Assembly: GCF_048569485.1 (NCBI RefSeq)
Contig: NC_134358.1
Span: forward strand, 241,612,404-241,676,403
Length of the DNA stretch: 64,000 nucleotides
Direction: 5' to 3'
Source of the DNA: Anomaloglossus baeobatrachus
Lineage: Eukaryota; Chordata; Amphibia; Anura; Aromobatidae
Shown one piece after another: positions 46,349 to 59,243 of this stretch. The position numbers and the translations under genes are program-made. The notes under the pieces are model-generated. The model was given only the letters and a program-made list of their open reading frames with translations, did no database searches and was not told where the DNA came from. Position 1 is the first letter of the stretch, and every line of letters starts with the position of its first letter.

Positions 46349-47498
46349 GTAAGAATGCACAATTGGAGATAGCAAGCAGACATACTAAATTTCTCATTGC
46401 CAAAACCATTTATAATACAACAGAGTAAGCATTTCTTTTATTTTATTGTTTTAAAAGCAGTGGGACAACAGATTGACATCAGCAGGTTGGTTTTATGCAG
46501 CCAGCATTCTAAAAGAGTAGAAAAAGCTGCTCATATTTAGTACGTAAGTTTGGGGGTTTCATTTGGGTTGACTATATTTTGCTTAAAAATCACAAATGCC
46601 ATACATTGATATATAATGACATACAAAATCTAGAATGTCTCAGGACTTACCTTGGCCTGCATGGTAAAGCCTCACCAGTTGCCAATGGATATACAAAATT
46701 GGGCGACCATAATGTCCCAAGATGGAAGATACTATATCCTCTACTGCACAGGCACAGAACGCATTCAGCAAAGGTGCAAATAAAAAGTGCATTTAGATTA
46801 GCACTAACTGCTTTCACCATATATGCAGAAGAGGATGACACCAAAATCTCGTTAAGTTTTGGATATCATGGTTTGCTTATACGTATTACCAATGGCCACA
46901 AGGATAAGGTAATCCCTGGGGCTTTTTGATGGATCTTATATTCTTTTGGCCTTTATTATTTGAGCAGAAAGTGACCAATTTTATTAGTGTATGTTACAAA
47001 GCACGTAAAGTGACCGGTAATCAATGGTTTCAATGTGATTAAGCCCTGCAGTAAAACACCAAAATCAGATTAAGCCTTTTTCTATCACTTTGAGTAATGA
47101 CCTGTGCTCTCTGACCATACACTTTATATTCATAAAAGGACACTCCTTTGCTGACCCCCATCTTTATTTTGGCTGTGACAGCACCCCTGAATGATTGCAC
47201 TGCAACCATGTGATATCATAGTTGCAGGGCATTATAAGGTAACACGTATGGCCACGCAAATTGTTTTTAGCCTGCTCAATTCTTGCAAAAAATCACAGAG
47301 TATTTGAGGACCTGACAATTTCAGAAATTTTGGCTGGATGTTGATTCTTCTTGATCTGCTCATCTCTAGTCTCTGCCCAAAGAGCTTAAACAAACTAATG
47401 CTGGCCATATACATATGACAACTAAATCTCTTGTGAATTATGTGCTTTTAATGAGAAAGATAAGCATGTCCCTTTCAGAAATGTTTGGCAGCAGTTTA

Positions 47499-49133
47499 CA
47501 GTCATATGAAAAAGTTTGGGCACCCCTATTAATGTTAACCTTTTTACTTTATAACAATTTGGTTTTTTGCAACAGCTATTTCAGTTTCATATATCTAATA
47601 ACTGATGGACTGAGTAATATTTCTAAATTGAAATTATTGTACTAACAGCAAATGTGCAATCCGCATTTAAACAAAATTTGACCGGTGCATAAGTATGGGC
47701 ACCCTTATCAATTTCTTGATTTGAACACTCCTAACTACTTTTTACTAACTTCGCACTAAATTGGTTTTGTTACCTCATTGAGCTTTGAACTTCATAGGCA
47801 GGTGTATCCAATCATGAGAAAAGTTATTTAAGGTGGCCACTTGCAAGTGTTTCTCCTATTTGAATCTCCTATGAAGAGTGGCATCATGGGCTCCTCAAAA
47901 CAACTCTCAAATGATCTGAAAACAAAGATTATTCAACATAGTTGTTCAGGGGAAGGATACAAAAAGTTGTCTCAGAGATTTAAACTGTCAGTTTCCACTG
48001 TGAGGAACTTAGTAAGGAAATGGAAGAACACAGGTACAGTTCTTGTTAAGCCCAGAAGTTGCAGGCCAAGAAAAATATCAGAAAGGCAGAGAAGAAGAAT
48101 GGTGAGAACAGTCAAGGACAATCCACAGAACACCTCCAAAGACCTGCAGCATCATCTTGCTGCAGATGGTGTCAATGTGCATCGGTCAACAATACAGCGC
48201 ACGTTGCACAAGGAGAAGCTGTATGGGAGAGTGATGCGAAAGAAGCCTTTTCTGCAAGCACGCCACAAACAGAGTCGCCTGAGGTATGCAAAAGCACATT
48301 TGGACAAGCCAGTTACGTTTTGGAAGACGGTCCTGTGGACTGATGAAACAAAGATTGAGTTGTTTGGTCCTACAAATAGGCATTATGCATGGAGGCAAAA
48401 AAACACGGCATTCCAAGAAAAGCACTTGCTACCAACAGTAAAATTTGGTGGAGGTTCCATCATTCTTTGGGGCTGTGTGGCCAATGCCAGCACTGGTAAT
48501 CTTGTTAAAGTTGGGGGTCGCATGGATTCAACTCAGTATCAGAAGATTCTTGACAATATGTGCAAGAATCAGTCACAAAGTTGAAGTTACACAGGGGATG
48601 GATATTTCAGCAAGACAATGATCCAAAACACTGCTCAAAATCTACTCAGGCATTCATGCAGAGGAACAATTACAATGTTCTGAAATAGCCATCCCAGTCC
48701 CCAGACCTGAATATCATTGAAAATCTGTGGGATGATTTGAAGCGTGCTGTCCATGCATGGCGACCATCAAACTTAACTGAACACTCAGTTTTGTAAAAAG
48801 GAATGGTCAAATATACTTTCATCCAGGATCCAGGAACTCATTAAAAGCTACATGAAGCAACTAGAGGCTGTTATTTTAGCAAAAGGAGGATCAACAAAAT
48901 ATTAATGTAATTTTTATGTTGAGGTGCCCATACTTTTGCACCGGTCAAATTTTGTTTAAATGCGGATTGCACATTTTCTGTTAGTACAATAAACCTCATT
49001 TCAATCCAAAAATATTACTCAGTCCATCAGTTATTAGATATATGAAACTGAAATAGCTGTTGCAAAAAACCAAATTGTTATAAAGGAAAAAGGTTATCAT
49101 TAATTGGGGTGCCCAAACTTTTTCATATGACTG
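47499..49133 (+). mobile_element. Complete Tc1-like transposon, inactivated
   Basis: A 1,635-bp element inside TA dinucleotides (47497-47498 and 49134-49135). The ends CAGTCATATGAAAAAGTTTG are inverted and the terminal repeats run about 205-210 bp (to about 47704 and from about 48924). One transposase gene lies between them. The repeats differ at several positions, so the copy is not fresh. It lies in the intron between exons C and D of the host gene, in the same orientation. Confidence 0.95.
47886..48905 (+). pseudogene. Tc1 transposase, DD34E type, broken
   Basis: A cut-and-paste transposase of about 340 codons. Start chosen at 47886 (MGSSKQLSNDLKTKIIQ), the usual Tc1 start; the open frame begins 15 codons earlier. 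The paired helix-turn-helix region covers about residues 1-110, with a GRPR-like stretch (KPRSCRPRKISERQRRR). Catalytic aspartates lie in WTDETKIELFG and QQDNDPKH, and the glutamate in NIIENLWDDLK. The frame is interrupted by a one-base loss near 48557, a TGG-to-TAG change in the WPSQSPDLN motif (near 48686), and a further shift near 48790. It therefore cannot make active protein. Confidence 0.9.
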
Positions 49134-49139
49134 TATCTC

Positions 49140-50972
49140 CTAGAGCAGCGGGCCCCAACCTTTCTTACCTTCAGGTCTACATTCAACTCTGAAATGGTCG
49201 TGATCCACATCCAGTGCCATTATCTCCCCACCTTCACAGTAATGACAATCAGAATCTCCCATTATCAGTGGAATTATAGCTGAAACCTCCCTGCAGAAAG
49301 CATACTGAGATCTTATGCCCCTTCTAGGCACTTGTATCAATCACTCTTACTTCATTAGGGAGCCGCTAACACCAGCGAAAGCACCATCACTGGCACCAGA
49401 CATATGGGTGTGAATAGTACTAAACATAAGTTATGTTTGGGGACGAATTGGAGAACATTATGAGCTATAACATACCTCTTGTCTCTGATATAGCAGGATG
49501 ATGTTACCTGTGACAGAGATATCATCAGTTTGAATCAGTGTTCCATGTAGAACAGTCTGTCTGATCTGAACTGACTAATTGTTAGCCTATTTTTTCATTT
49601 CGATAAACCTGGTAAATTGGAATTTCAAAACATTTTTTCTTCTCTAATCAGTGTATTTGTACATCTTTATTATGATGATTATAAAGGGTATTTGTATACC
49701 TACTTGAGAACTAAACCACACTGGGTAGCATGTGAAAAGAGTAATAAATAGATAGAACTTATAATTACCTCTCAGTAAAGGCACACATATGTACCAAATT
49801 ACTTAAGTTCTGGTCAACCCACCTAGAAAATAGGTGGTTGTTTGGGCAGTTAGTACACAGAAGAAGTGGAGTTGTTAGAAGATCAATTCATGATGCAAAG
49901 AAATATGAAGCTAATAAAAGTATTTCTATGATTTGTTTGCCATTAGCGTACAGGACTTAGCTTTAATATGTGCAGATGGCTCATCCTTTCACTGTATAAT
50001 ACACATATACTTTATAGTATTTCATGTCTTCCCCAATAAAAATATACTATTTTATTAAAATAGTGTAATTATCCTTTTTCTCCTTCGAAAATTGGAATTC
50101 ACGAGTCTTCCTGTTTGCTTTGATGTTGAATAGCAAAGATTAATTTCCAATGTGCATTTCATAAATAAGTACATTTCATAATATTTAAAATTAAACGGAG
50201 AAATCCTTTTTCACCCACATGTCTAAATGTGAAAAATAAGGCAGATTGTTACTATAATATCAAAAGCTTTCAGATTTGATATGCACAGTATTCATCCTTT
50301 ACTTTGAAATATACATTGAAAATCCTGTTTACTTTAGCGGTGGATGCTAAAGGGATAAAGGTTGACCAAAGTGAGCAGAATGCAGAGCGAAAATTATGAA
50401 GCACCCAAAATTATAGATATGTAAGCAAGTAAAATAAACAGCTATAAACAGTTTAATAGAAAAGGAATCTGTAGTAATAAGTCACTATTATCTCTGGTTA
50501 ATTGAATCCGGCAGTTCCGCAATGTGCGTGAAATTATGTGTATTTTCTATGTAATATTACATGCAAATTAAACATAATTTCTGTTGAAGGATAAAAAAAT
50601 CCTAAACACAAAATAATCCTCATCTGTATGTCTGTAATTTTCATAGACATTTATAGTCCAGATATTGAAAGAATGTTTCTAAATACAGAAAAAGAATAGT
50701 TATTTAAATTAAAAAAAAATGTGAAAAAAAAATATTTTCAGTCGTTGACCACTTTATTTTATATTGGAGATAAAATCAATTTATTAACAATATTGTGTAA
50801 TCACAATTAGGTTAAATTCTCAAGACACAAACAAATAGAAAATTATCCAATTTTCATCCACCAAAAATAGATGGTTTTCATATATGTTGTCATTCATATG
50901 ACATATTTATAGCATCCATTTTAATACATCATCAGTTATTAAAATTTTAAAGACTGAATACAGTTTCCTATG
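49140..50972. other. Intronic, nothing recognised
   Basis: AT-rich intron sequence with no exon that joins exon C or D in phase and no paired repeat ends. Confidence 0.5.
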
Positions 50973-50976
50973 TTAA

Positions 50977-53900
50977 CCCCTTAAGGACTGAGCCAGTTTT
51001 GTCCTTAATGCCCAGGCCATTTTTTGCAATTCTGACCAGTGTCACTTTATGAGGTTATAACTCTGGAACGCTTCAACGGATCCCGGTGATTCTGACATTG
51101 TTTTTTCATGACATATTGTACTTCATGATAGTTATAAATTTAAAATGATATTTTTTGCTTTTATTTGTGAAAAAATCGGAAATTTGATGAAAATTTTGAA
51201 AATTTTGCAATTTTCAAACTTTTAATTTTTATGCCCTTAACCCAGAGAGTTATGTCACACAAAACAATTAATAAATAACATTTCCCACATGTCTACTTTA
51301 CATTAGCGCAATTTCTGAAACAAAATGTTTTGGGGTTAGGAAGTTAGAAGGGGTCAAAGTTCATCTGCAATTTCCCATTTTTTCAACAAAATTCACAAAA
51401 CCATTTTTTTAGGGACCACATCACATTTGAAGTGACTTTGAGAGGCCAAAGTGACAGAAAATACCTAAAAGTGACACCATTCTCAAAACAGCACCCGTCA
51501 AAGTACTCAAAACCACATCCAAGAAGTTTATTAACCCTTCAGGTGCTTCACAGGAACAAAAGCAAAGTGGAATGAAAAAAAGCAAAAAATAAAATTTTAC
51601 CTAAAATGTTGCTCTACCCCAAATTTATTCACTTTTAGAAGAAATAACACAACAAAATGAACCCCAAAACTTGTTACCCACTTTCTTATGAACGCGCCAA
51701 CACCCCACATGTGGTCAGAAACCTTTGTTTGGACAAATGGGAGGGCTCGGAACAGGAGCAACAATATTTGAATTTTGGAAAGCAAATTTGGCTGAAATAG
51801 ATTGCGGGCACCATGTTGCATTTACAGGTCCGCTAAGGTACCTAAACAGAAGAAACCCCTCACAAGTGACGCCATTTTGGAAAGTGGACCCCTCAAGGCT
51901 TCTATCTAGGGGTATAGTGAGCATTTTGGATCCACAGGTACTTCACAGATTTTGATAACGTTACATTGTCACATTGAAAATTTTCATTTTTTTCTCAAAA
52001 ATGTTGATTTAGCGACACATTTCTCACTTTTTCAAGAGGCAACAACAAAACGTGTACTCCACAGGTTGTTATCTAATTTCTTGTGAGCGCAGGGATACCC
52101 CACATGTGGCCAAAAACCTTTGTTTGGATAAATGGGAGGGCTTGGAATGGAAGGAGCACCATTTGAATTTTGGAAAAGTTGAAGTAAATTGCGCGCACCA
52201 TGTCACATTAGCAGGGTCCCTTGGGTACCTATACATCAGAAACCCCCCACAAGTGACCTCATTTTGGAAACTATACCCCTCAAGGATTTTATTCAGGAGT
52301 ATAGTAAGCATTTTGAATCCACAGGTACTTCACAAAAATGTTGCTAGTACACAGTGTCAGCCTTCCTGCAGAGATGTGAGTGTTGTCCACGGGAGAACGC
52401 AGCTGCCCATGCCCACGATTTGGGTTCAGGCTGCTGTGGACTTTGGCTCTATTCTACCTGCAGAAAACACTCATCTCCGCAGCATAAATTGACATGCTGA
52501 GGCTCGGGAAGCTGCGCCACAGGTTGGTTTATGCTGCAGAAAAAAGAAACACAGTGGGCATGGGATTTCTAAAAATCCTTCCACTGTGCTTCTACTGCAC
52601 AACGCAGCGTTATGGACGCAGGGAAAACACTCTGCGCCCAAAACGCTGCAAACCCTGATTGTGGGCACACAGCGTAAAATGCTACAATGGATGAATGGAT
52701 AGATGTCAAACATATATATAATGTCCACCCCCCTCTGCAGATTCTAAGCTGGCGCCCTTTAGTGCCTTTCATGTGACACTAAAGGGTGTCTAGCCTTGTA
52801 TTTAGCCCAAAAGAAAAAAAAATAATTAAAATAAATGACGTGGGGTCCCCCCTATTTTTGATAGCCAGCTAGGGTAAAGCAGACAGCTGTAGCCTGCAAA
52901 CCACAGCTGACAGCTTCATCTTGTCTGGTGATCAATTTGGAGGGCTCCCCAAGCTGTTTTTTTTTTTAATTATTTATAAATAAATAATTAAAAAAAACAA
53001 AACAAACGTGGGGTCCCCCCAAATTAGATCACCAGCCAAGGTGAAGCTGACAGCTGGGGTCTGGTATTCTCAGGATGGGAAGAGCCATGGTTATTGGACT
53101 CTTCCCAGCCTAAAAATAGCAGGCCGCAGCCGCCCCAGAAATGGCGCATCCATTAGATGTGCAAATTCTGGCGCTTCGCCCCAGCTCATCCCGCGCCCTG
53201 GTGCGTTGGCAAACGGGGTAATAAATGGGGTTGATACCAGATGTGTAATGTCACCTGGCATCAAGCCCAGCAATTAGTTATGTCATGGCGTCTATCAGAT
53301 ACCCGACATAACTAATTGACAGTAATAAAAAAAAAATTGACAACAAAAAAAAATGTATTTGAAAAAACACTCCCCAAAACATTCCCTGATTAGCCAATTT
53401 ATTGAAAAGAAAAAAAAATCCGCTGTAATCCATTTGGACATCCCAAGTCGACTCTGGACCTTCTAGAATATGGGGGACACGTTCAGGGAACGTATCCCCC
53501 ATTTTCTAGGTGTGAGGACCCTCCATTTGAGGAGAGTGGGTGCAATGAATCTGCACCCACCCTCCCTGGGTCACAGCTGCAGTGTGCCGAGCAGCAGCAG
53601 CAGCCAGCGTCTCTGAACACAGGAAGCTGTCAGCTGCTCGGCACATGTGACCGGCGTCTGCTGTGAAGGAGCCGGAGGAGGGGGCCGCGGGGGATCAGCG
53701 CTCCGACAGGTATGTATGACACCGGGGAACACCGGGGGGGATAGGGGGTGACTTGGCATGGCCTGGGGAGCAGGTTTCTGTCGCATGTGTTATGGCACAT
53801 ACGACAGAAACCATAGGAACAGTGTGAATGTGGCCGGCGCGCTGCTGTGCTCGCCGCTGCGCGCGGCCATCTTGGATTTTCGGGAGGGGGTTGGGGGTCG

Positions 53901-54259
53901 GGGGGGGCACTTTGGGGATACCGGGGGACCGGAGGGAACCGAGAAAGAGATTTATCTCCCATCTGACATGTTTGATCATGCCAGATGGGAGATAAATAAT
54001 TTTTTACCGGCGCGGTCATTTACTATAACTTGATGATCGGTATACGGTGTATACCGGTCATCACGTGACTGGGGACCGGAAAAACCGGCCCGAATCATGA
54101 TCTCCAGGGTCTCAGCTACCCCCGGTAGCTGAAACCCCGGAGATTTTCTGACGCTGGGGGGCGCTATACACTTTTTTCTGCCCGCCGTTTTAAAACGGCA
54201 GAAAGGAATAAGTACCCTTTTTTGGTGCCGTTTTAAAACGTAATGCGGTCGTAAAGGGG
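50977..54259. mobile_element. 3.3-kb TTAA-flanked non-autonomous element
   Basis: Ends CCCCTTAAGGAC and (reversed right end) CCCCTTTACGAC lie inside TTAA on both sides (50973-50976 and 54260-54263). TTAA duplication with a CCC start fits piggyBac, though Kolobok also uses TTAA. There is no transposase. The inside is modular: two related blocks (51660-51950 and 52070-52340) sharing CACATGTGG, AACCTTTGTTTGGA and AATGGGAGGGCT; a repeat shared with 20.9 kb; and blocks with GTGGGGTCCCCC. A related partial copy is at 57535-58460. It ends about 520 bp before exon D. Confidence 0.65.
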
Positions 54260-54783
54260 TTAAAGAATTGCTTGTATCTTTAAAAACTGGATCCATTGAT
54301 GCAGATGGTAAGACCCAGCTATCAATTTATTCATGCATTCTCAGGAGTAATAACAAAAGATCAATCAATCACATTATAAAACATATCATAGATCACTGGC
54401 AGATACAGAAAAAAGGAGACCCTGTGTAAGAATAGTATAGAGGGCCCTTTTAGCCCAATAACCCATCAAAATACACAATTCCACCTATTTTGGAGGTAGA
54501 AATGTGCCCTTTTACCTCTAGGGCCACAGGCTGCACCAATGATATGTCGGCCCCTGTCATTGATAGGTGTCCAAACCTGTAAATTAGAGATGATCGAATC
54601 TTTTCAAATAAAAATTATCAATAAGATAGTCGAACACTGTCTGCACAGATAGGAAATCCATGCAACATCATGTTACACCGCAGGCCAAGAGGACCATGCT
54701 TTTCATCTAACTGCTTTTTTGCATTTATATACTAAAATGTGTGTATTACAGCTAACAAATTAGCAGCTCTTTTTGTTTAACAG

Positions 54784-54943
54784 GATACACAAGGAAAGTT
54801 GGATACTGGACATATTTCAACGCGTTACTAGTGATGAAGGGGTCTGCCATGTTCCTTATGACATGGAGATATCTAATCAAGAATTAAGCCATATTGTACG
54901 AAAAGCTGAGCAATGGCGAGGTATTAATGGAGAACGAAAAAAG
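54784..54943 (+). CDS. Host gene exon D: cytosolic tail segment
   Basis: A 160-bp exon between TTTGTTTAACAG and AAG/GTAGGA. Its first base completes the codon left by exon C and it ends on a codon boundary. It encodes RIHKESWILDIFQRVTSDEG, then HVPYDMEISNQELSHIVRKA and EQWRGINGERKK: a soluble, charged region after the last membrane segment. The DMEISNQELSHIVRKAEQWR stretch looks conserved and is the best part for a database search. From memory it may match OFCC1/ojoplano, a vertebrate transmembrane protein linked to epithelial shaping; I do not assign the symbol. No later exon was found up to 64000. Confidence 0.85.
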
Positions 54944-55746
54944 GTAGGAAAACGTACTATAAGTGAAAGTATTTTACAGGTCCAGAAACATCTTACATGT
55001 TACTAAAGATTGCTACAGCCAAAGAGGGCTCATGACCTCAGGTATAGCAACACTGTTTTTGCCATAAAGCCTTGCAAATATCACATCACATGGTACAGTG
55101 TAACCAATCAGGAGGGACTATCAGAACTACTATAAAAGCTGAGGCAGGGAATGCAGGTGACATTTTACTGTATTACAGGCTATAGAAAGGTATTATTAGA
55201 GATATTGACAGAAAAGGTTAAAACACTGGATGACTATTCCAGCCAAAGTATGGTGTACAGCTGCAGCAAAGATAATACACTCCCTGACAGAAGTTCTGTC
55301 GCTTATCCATGTTATGTAAATAAAAGCTTATAACCTGAATTTAAATTCATCCATTGGTTTTATAAATTACTCTTTTGAAAGGTGAAACCCTTCCAAATTT
55401 GGTTTAGGTGATGAAAATAAAGTTGCTGCAAAGCTGAAATATTGATCATTTAATGAACACAGAAAGGTCAGATTTTGGCAAGACAAAAGTTTTGTAGCCC
55501 ACAGAGTTATTGACAGCATACAAAAGTTAGATGACTCTCAGGAGTAACATGGAAGTCTGACAACCTTGGAAACCACAGCAAAGCAAAGGTGGATACGAGA
55601 CAGAAGGTCCAAAGACCTAGGGTACATCAAAGACAGGAGTATGGAGTTCAACAGAAGCAAAAATCCAGCAAAACAAACCACTACAACTTAATCCCTCAGA
55701 ATTCACTCATACAAAGGTAGTCTCCATCAAAATCATAGCCCAGGTG
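54944..55746. other. Intronic or downstream, nothing recognised
   Basis: No further exon in phase was seen. A short frame at 55151-55333 has no splice context or recognisable motif. Confidence 0.45.
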
Positions 55747-55749
55747 TAA

Positions 55750-56153
55750 AGGTACCGTCACACATAACGAGATCGCTAGCGAGATCGGAGCTGAGTCACG
55801 GTTTCCATGATGCAGTAGCGATCCCGTTAGCGATCTTGTTATGTGTGACACCTACCAGCGATCAGGCCCCTGCTGTGAGATCTCTAGTCGTTGCAGAATG
55901 GTCCAGGCCATTTTCTTCAAAGGCGATGTCCTGCTGGGTAGGACACATCTCTGTGTTTGACGCTGTGTGACAGGGTCACAGTGACTGCTGAGATTATTAT
56001 ACAGGTCGCTACTGCGACCTGTATTGTTCCTGCATCGCTGGTAAGATCTGACTGTGTCATCTCACCTGTGACCTCCCAGCGACTTACCTGCGATCCCTAT
56101 CAGGTCACATCGTTTTCGGGATTGCTGGTAAGTCTTTGTGTGTGACTGGGCCT
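55750..56153. mobile_element. MITE, Harbinger-type (TAA duplication)
   Basis: Ends AGGTACCGTCACACATAACG and GTGTGTGACTGGGCCT are imperfect inverted repeats with TAA on both sides. 404 bp, rich in CGATCGCTAGCGA steps, non-coding. Confidence 0.6.
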
Positions 56154-56529
56154 TAAGTCCAAGAAGCCCTTAAATAGGACAAAGTAGTTCGTTATATTGA
56201 AACATGCCAGGTTGCTTGTAAAACCTGACATGGAGTGGAGATCAAACCAGGCACATTAGCATAACAGTAGCATCCCTTCACAAACAAAGTGTGTATCCCA
56301 CACAACTTAATTGTCCTGCTGCACAATTGGATCAATGGCCCTCGTATACTGTTACATAAGGCGGGCTCACGCGGTGGCGGTGGTTCCTCTTCACACGCCA
56401 CAACATACCGAAGGCAGATGCAAGACAGAATATCTAAGGACTCAATTCAGTTTGTAGACAGGACCCCAGAGATCAAAATAAGCCAAGATTTAGCATAGTG
56501 AACCAATTACAGCTCACTCAAACAGGGTA

Positions 56530-57465
56530 AAGCTGGTGTCACACATAACGACGACGACAACGACGTCGCTGCTACGTCACCATTTTCTGTGACGTTGCAG
56601 CGACGTCCCGTCGCTGTCGCTGTGTGTGACATCCAGCAACGACCTGGCTCCTGCTGTGAGGTCGCCGGTCGTTGCTGAATGTCCAGCTTCATTTTTTGGT
56701 CGTCACTCTCCCGCTGTGACACACACATCGCTGTGTGTGACAGCGAGAGAGCGACGAAATGAAGCGATCAGGAGCCGGCACTGGCAGCTGCGGTAAGCTG
56801 TAACCAGCGTAAACATCGGGTAACCAAGGGAAGACCTTTCCCTAGTTACCCGATGTTTACGCTGGTTACCAGCCTCCGCTCTTGCTGCCAGTGCCGGCTC
56901 CTGCACTGTGACATGTGGCTGCAGTATGCATCGGGTAATTAACCCGATGCATACTGTAGCAAAGAGAGCAAGGAGCCAGCGCTAAGCAGTGCGCGCGGCT
57001 CCCTGCTCTCTGCACTGTGACATGTAGCTGCAGCACACATCGGGTTAATTAACCCGATGTGTGCTGCAGGAGAGCAAGGAGCCAGCGCTAAGCGCGGCTC
57101 CCTGCTCTCTGAACTGTGACATGTAGCTGCAGCACACATCGGGTTAATTAACCCGATGTGTGCTGCAGGAGAGCAAGGAGCCAGCGCTAAGCGCGGCTCC
57201 CTGCTCTCTGAACTGTGACATGTAGCTGCAGCACACATCGGGTTAATTAACCCGATGTGTGCTGCAGGAGAGCAAGGAGCCAGCGCTAAGCGCGGCTCCC
57301 TGCTCTCTGAACATGTAGCACAGCGACGTTATGATCGCTGCTTCTGCTGTGTTTGACAGCTAAGCAGCGATCATAACAGCGACTTACAAGGTCGCTGTTA
57401 CGTCACCGAAAATGGTGACGTAACAGCGACGTCGTTGTCGCTGTCGTTTAGTGTGACACCAGCTT
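56530..57465. mobile_element. MITE with tandem palindromes
   Basis: Inverted ends AAGCTGGTGTCACAC and GTGTGACACCAGCTT lie inside TA. Subterminal ACGACGACGACAACGACGTC and GACGTCGTTGTCGCTGTCGT are inverted too. The centre holds inverted copies of TTACCCGATGTTTACGCTGG and a 99-bp tandem array. No coding capacity. Confidence 0.7.
56890..57310. repeat. 99-bp tandem array of perfect palindromes
   Basis: Three units with an exact 99-bp period and a diverged first unit. Each full unit contains a perfect 38-bp palindrome centred on GGGTTAATTAACCC (57030-57067, 57129-57166, 57228-57265) plus an inverted GGAGCC/GGCTCC pair. The 33-residue repeat in the minus-strand frame is a by-product. Confidence 0.9.
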
Positions 57466-57534
57466 TAGTTTCTATCAGTAGCAGGCACAGGTGTGACTCC
57501 TAGAGGCCCTTAACTCCTTCACCCTACAGCCTTA

Positions 57535-58460
57535 AAACACCTTCCTGACCAAGCCATTTTTTGCAATTCTGACCAGTGTGACTTTAACAGGTTAGAACTT
57601 AGATTGCTTCAACGGATGCCAGTGATTCTGACATTATGTTTTGTAACATCTTGTAAATCAGGATAGTTTATAATTTAAGCTGATATTTTTTGCGTCTATT
57701 TGTGAAAAAAATTGGAAATTTGGTGAAACTTTTGCAATTTTCAAACTTTTAAATTTTATGCCCATAAATACAAGAGTTACTGTGTGTCACACAAAATAGT
57801 TACTAAATAACATATCCCACATGTTTACTGTACATCAGCACAATTTTTGATACATCTTTTTTTTTATTAGAAAGTTAGAAGGTTTCAAAGTTTATCAGCA
57901 ATTTCTTATTTTTCCAACAAAAAATACAAAACCATTTTTTTAGGGACCACATCACATTTAAAGTGACTTTGAGAGGCATAGGTGACAGAAAATAACCAAA
58001 GATGACACCATTCTAAAAGCTGCATAAAACACACTGCTCAAAACCACATCCAATAAGTTTATTAACCCTTTAGCTGCTTCACAGGAACCAAAGCAATGTG
58101 GAAGGAAAAAATGGAACTTTTACTTTTTCCCACAAAAATGTTAAATTACCCATACCATTTTGCATTTTCACAAGGGTATCAGTCTAAAATGCACCATAAA
58201 ATTTATTGTGCAATTTCTCCTGAGTACACTGATACCTCATATGTGGTGGAAATCAACTGTTTGGGTGCACAGCAGAGCTCGGTAGGGGAAGATCGCCATT
58301 TCAATTTTTTAAATCAAAAGTAACTGGAATTATTAAAAGACACCATGTTGTGTTTGGAGACCTCCTGAGGTGCATAAACAGTGGAGCTCCCCCACAAGTG
58401 ATCCTATTTTGGAAACTAGACCCTTCATATTCTGGGTAAATTTACCAAATCGGAAAATAA
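57535..58460. repeat. Partial copy of the TTAA-flanked element family
   Basis: Matches the left part of 50977-54259: CCATTTTTTGCAATTCTGAC, GCTTCAACGGAT, TAGGGACCACATCACATTT and AAAACCACATCCAA occur in the same order. The left terminus is degraded and no right end was seen. Confidence 0.7.
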
Positions 58461-58689
58461 AAAAACTAAAAAGTATAATGTTTTCATTATTATCATTTCT
58501 ATTTTATTTTTTAAAACACTATTATTTCTCCTGACCAAAAAACCTAACCCAGAATGATCTGTTGTTTGTTGCACACAGGCACAGCATATATTTTACAGCA
58601 ACAGAAAGCAGTATTGTTATATTACATACAGATGTTGCACGCAGTTGTTAAATTTGACTACTAAAACAGTTATTAAACCTCTTCCTTTT

Positions 58690-58742
58690 TCCTGTTTTTA
58701 TTTATTTATTTATTTATTTAATTATTTATTTAATTAATAAGA
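58690..58742 (+). repeat. (TTTA)n simple repeat
   Basis: TTTA units with a few AATT interruptions. Confidence 0.9.
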
Positions 58743-59240
58743 TGTCTTTCCTGCCAAAAAAGCCAACATTCTTAAGGCACCACTGCAGATTTTTTTTCTG
58801 CATTAGAGGGGCTGTTTAAGTGTAAGCCTCCTCCCCCCTCCCGCACTGTCATATTTTTCCTTTTTTGGCTTCACTCAGATCCCGCGGTACCTTGTGCCCA
58901 TAACTTCTGACTGGCTAGAAATCAAACCTTACCTCACAAGCAATCGATGTAACTCTTTGAAAACAAGAACGAGGCTCTTATAGAGTAACCTTCAGCATGC
59001 TTCATGAAACACTGGAGTTGTCGGCAGGTTACAAATCACTGCAGACACATGGTAGCAAAGCTGGAAAAAGATGAAGTTGGTGGTAGGTGAGTACAAAACA
59101 GCGGGACTTACATTTAACCTCTTCACGACTGATGATATAGATTTAGGACAACAGCCATGTCCTTGCCTTTGAAGCTGGCTCACATGCTGAGTTCTTATCT
59201 TTTCCTGCACTTAAAAGCTGATTTAATCTGACAGTCACTG
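58743..59240. other. Intergenic, nothing recognised
   Basis: No gene or paired repeat seen. Confidence 0.4.
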
Positions 59241-59243
59241 TTA

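Noticed and set aside
46579-46929. 116-residue plus-strand frame near exon C
   Set aside because: No splice sites that keep frame with exon C or D, no recognisable motif, and an overlapping frame on the other strand. Possibly an old repeat piece.
51725-52492. Two frames with similar residues (TPFWKVDPS, TSFWKLYPS)
   Set aside because: They arise from a duplicated non-coding module of the TTAA-flanked element; the related copy at 57.5-58.5 kb does not keep the frame.
56939-57238. Minus-strand frame with a 33-residue repeat
   Set aside because: A by-product of the 99-bp tandem unit, which is a multiple of three.
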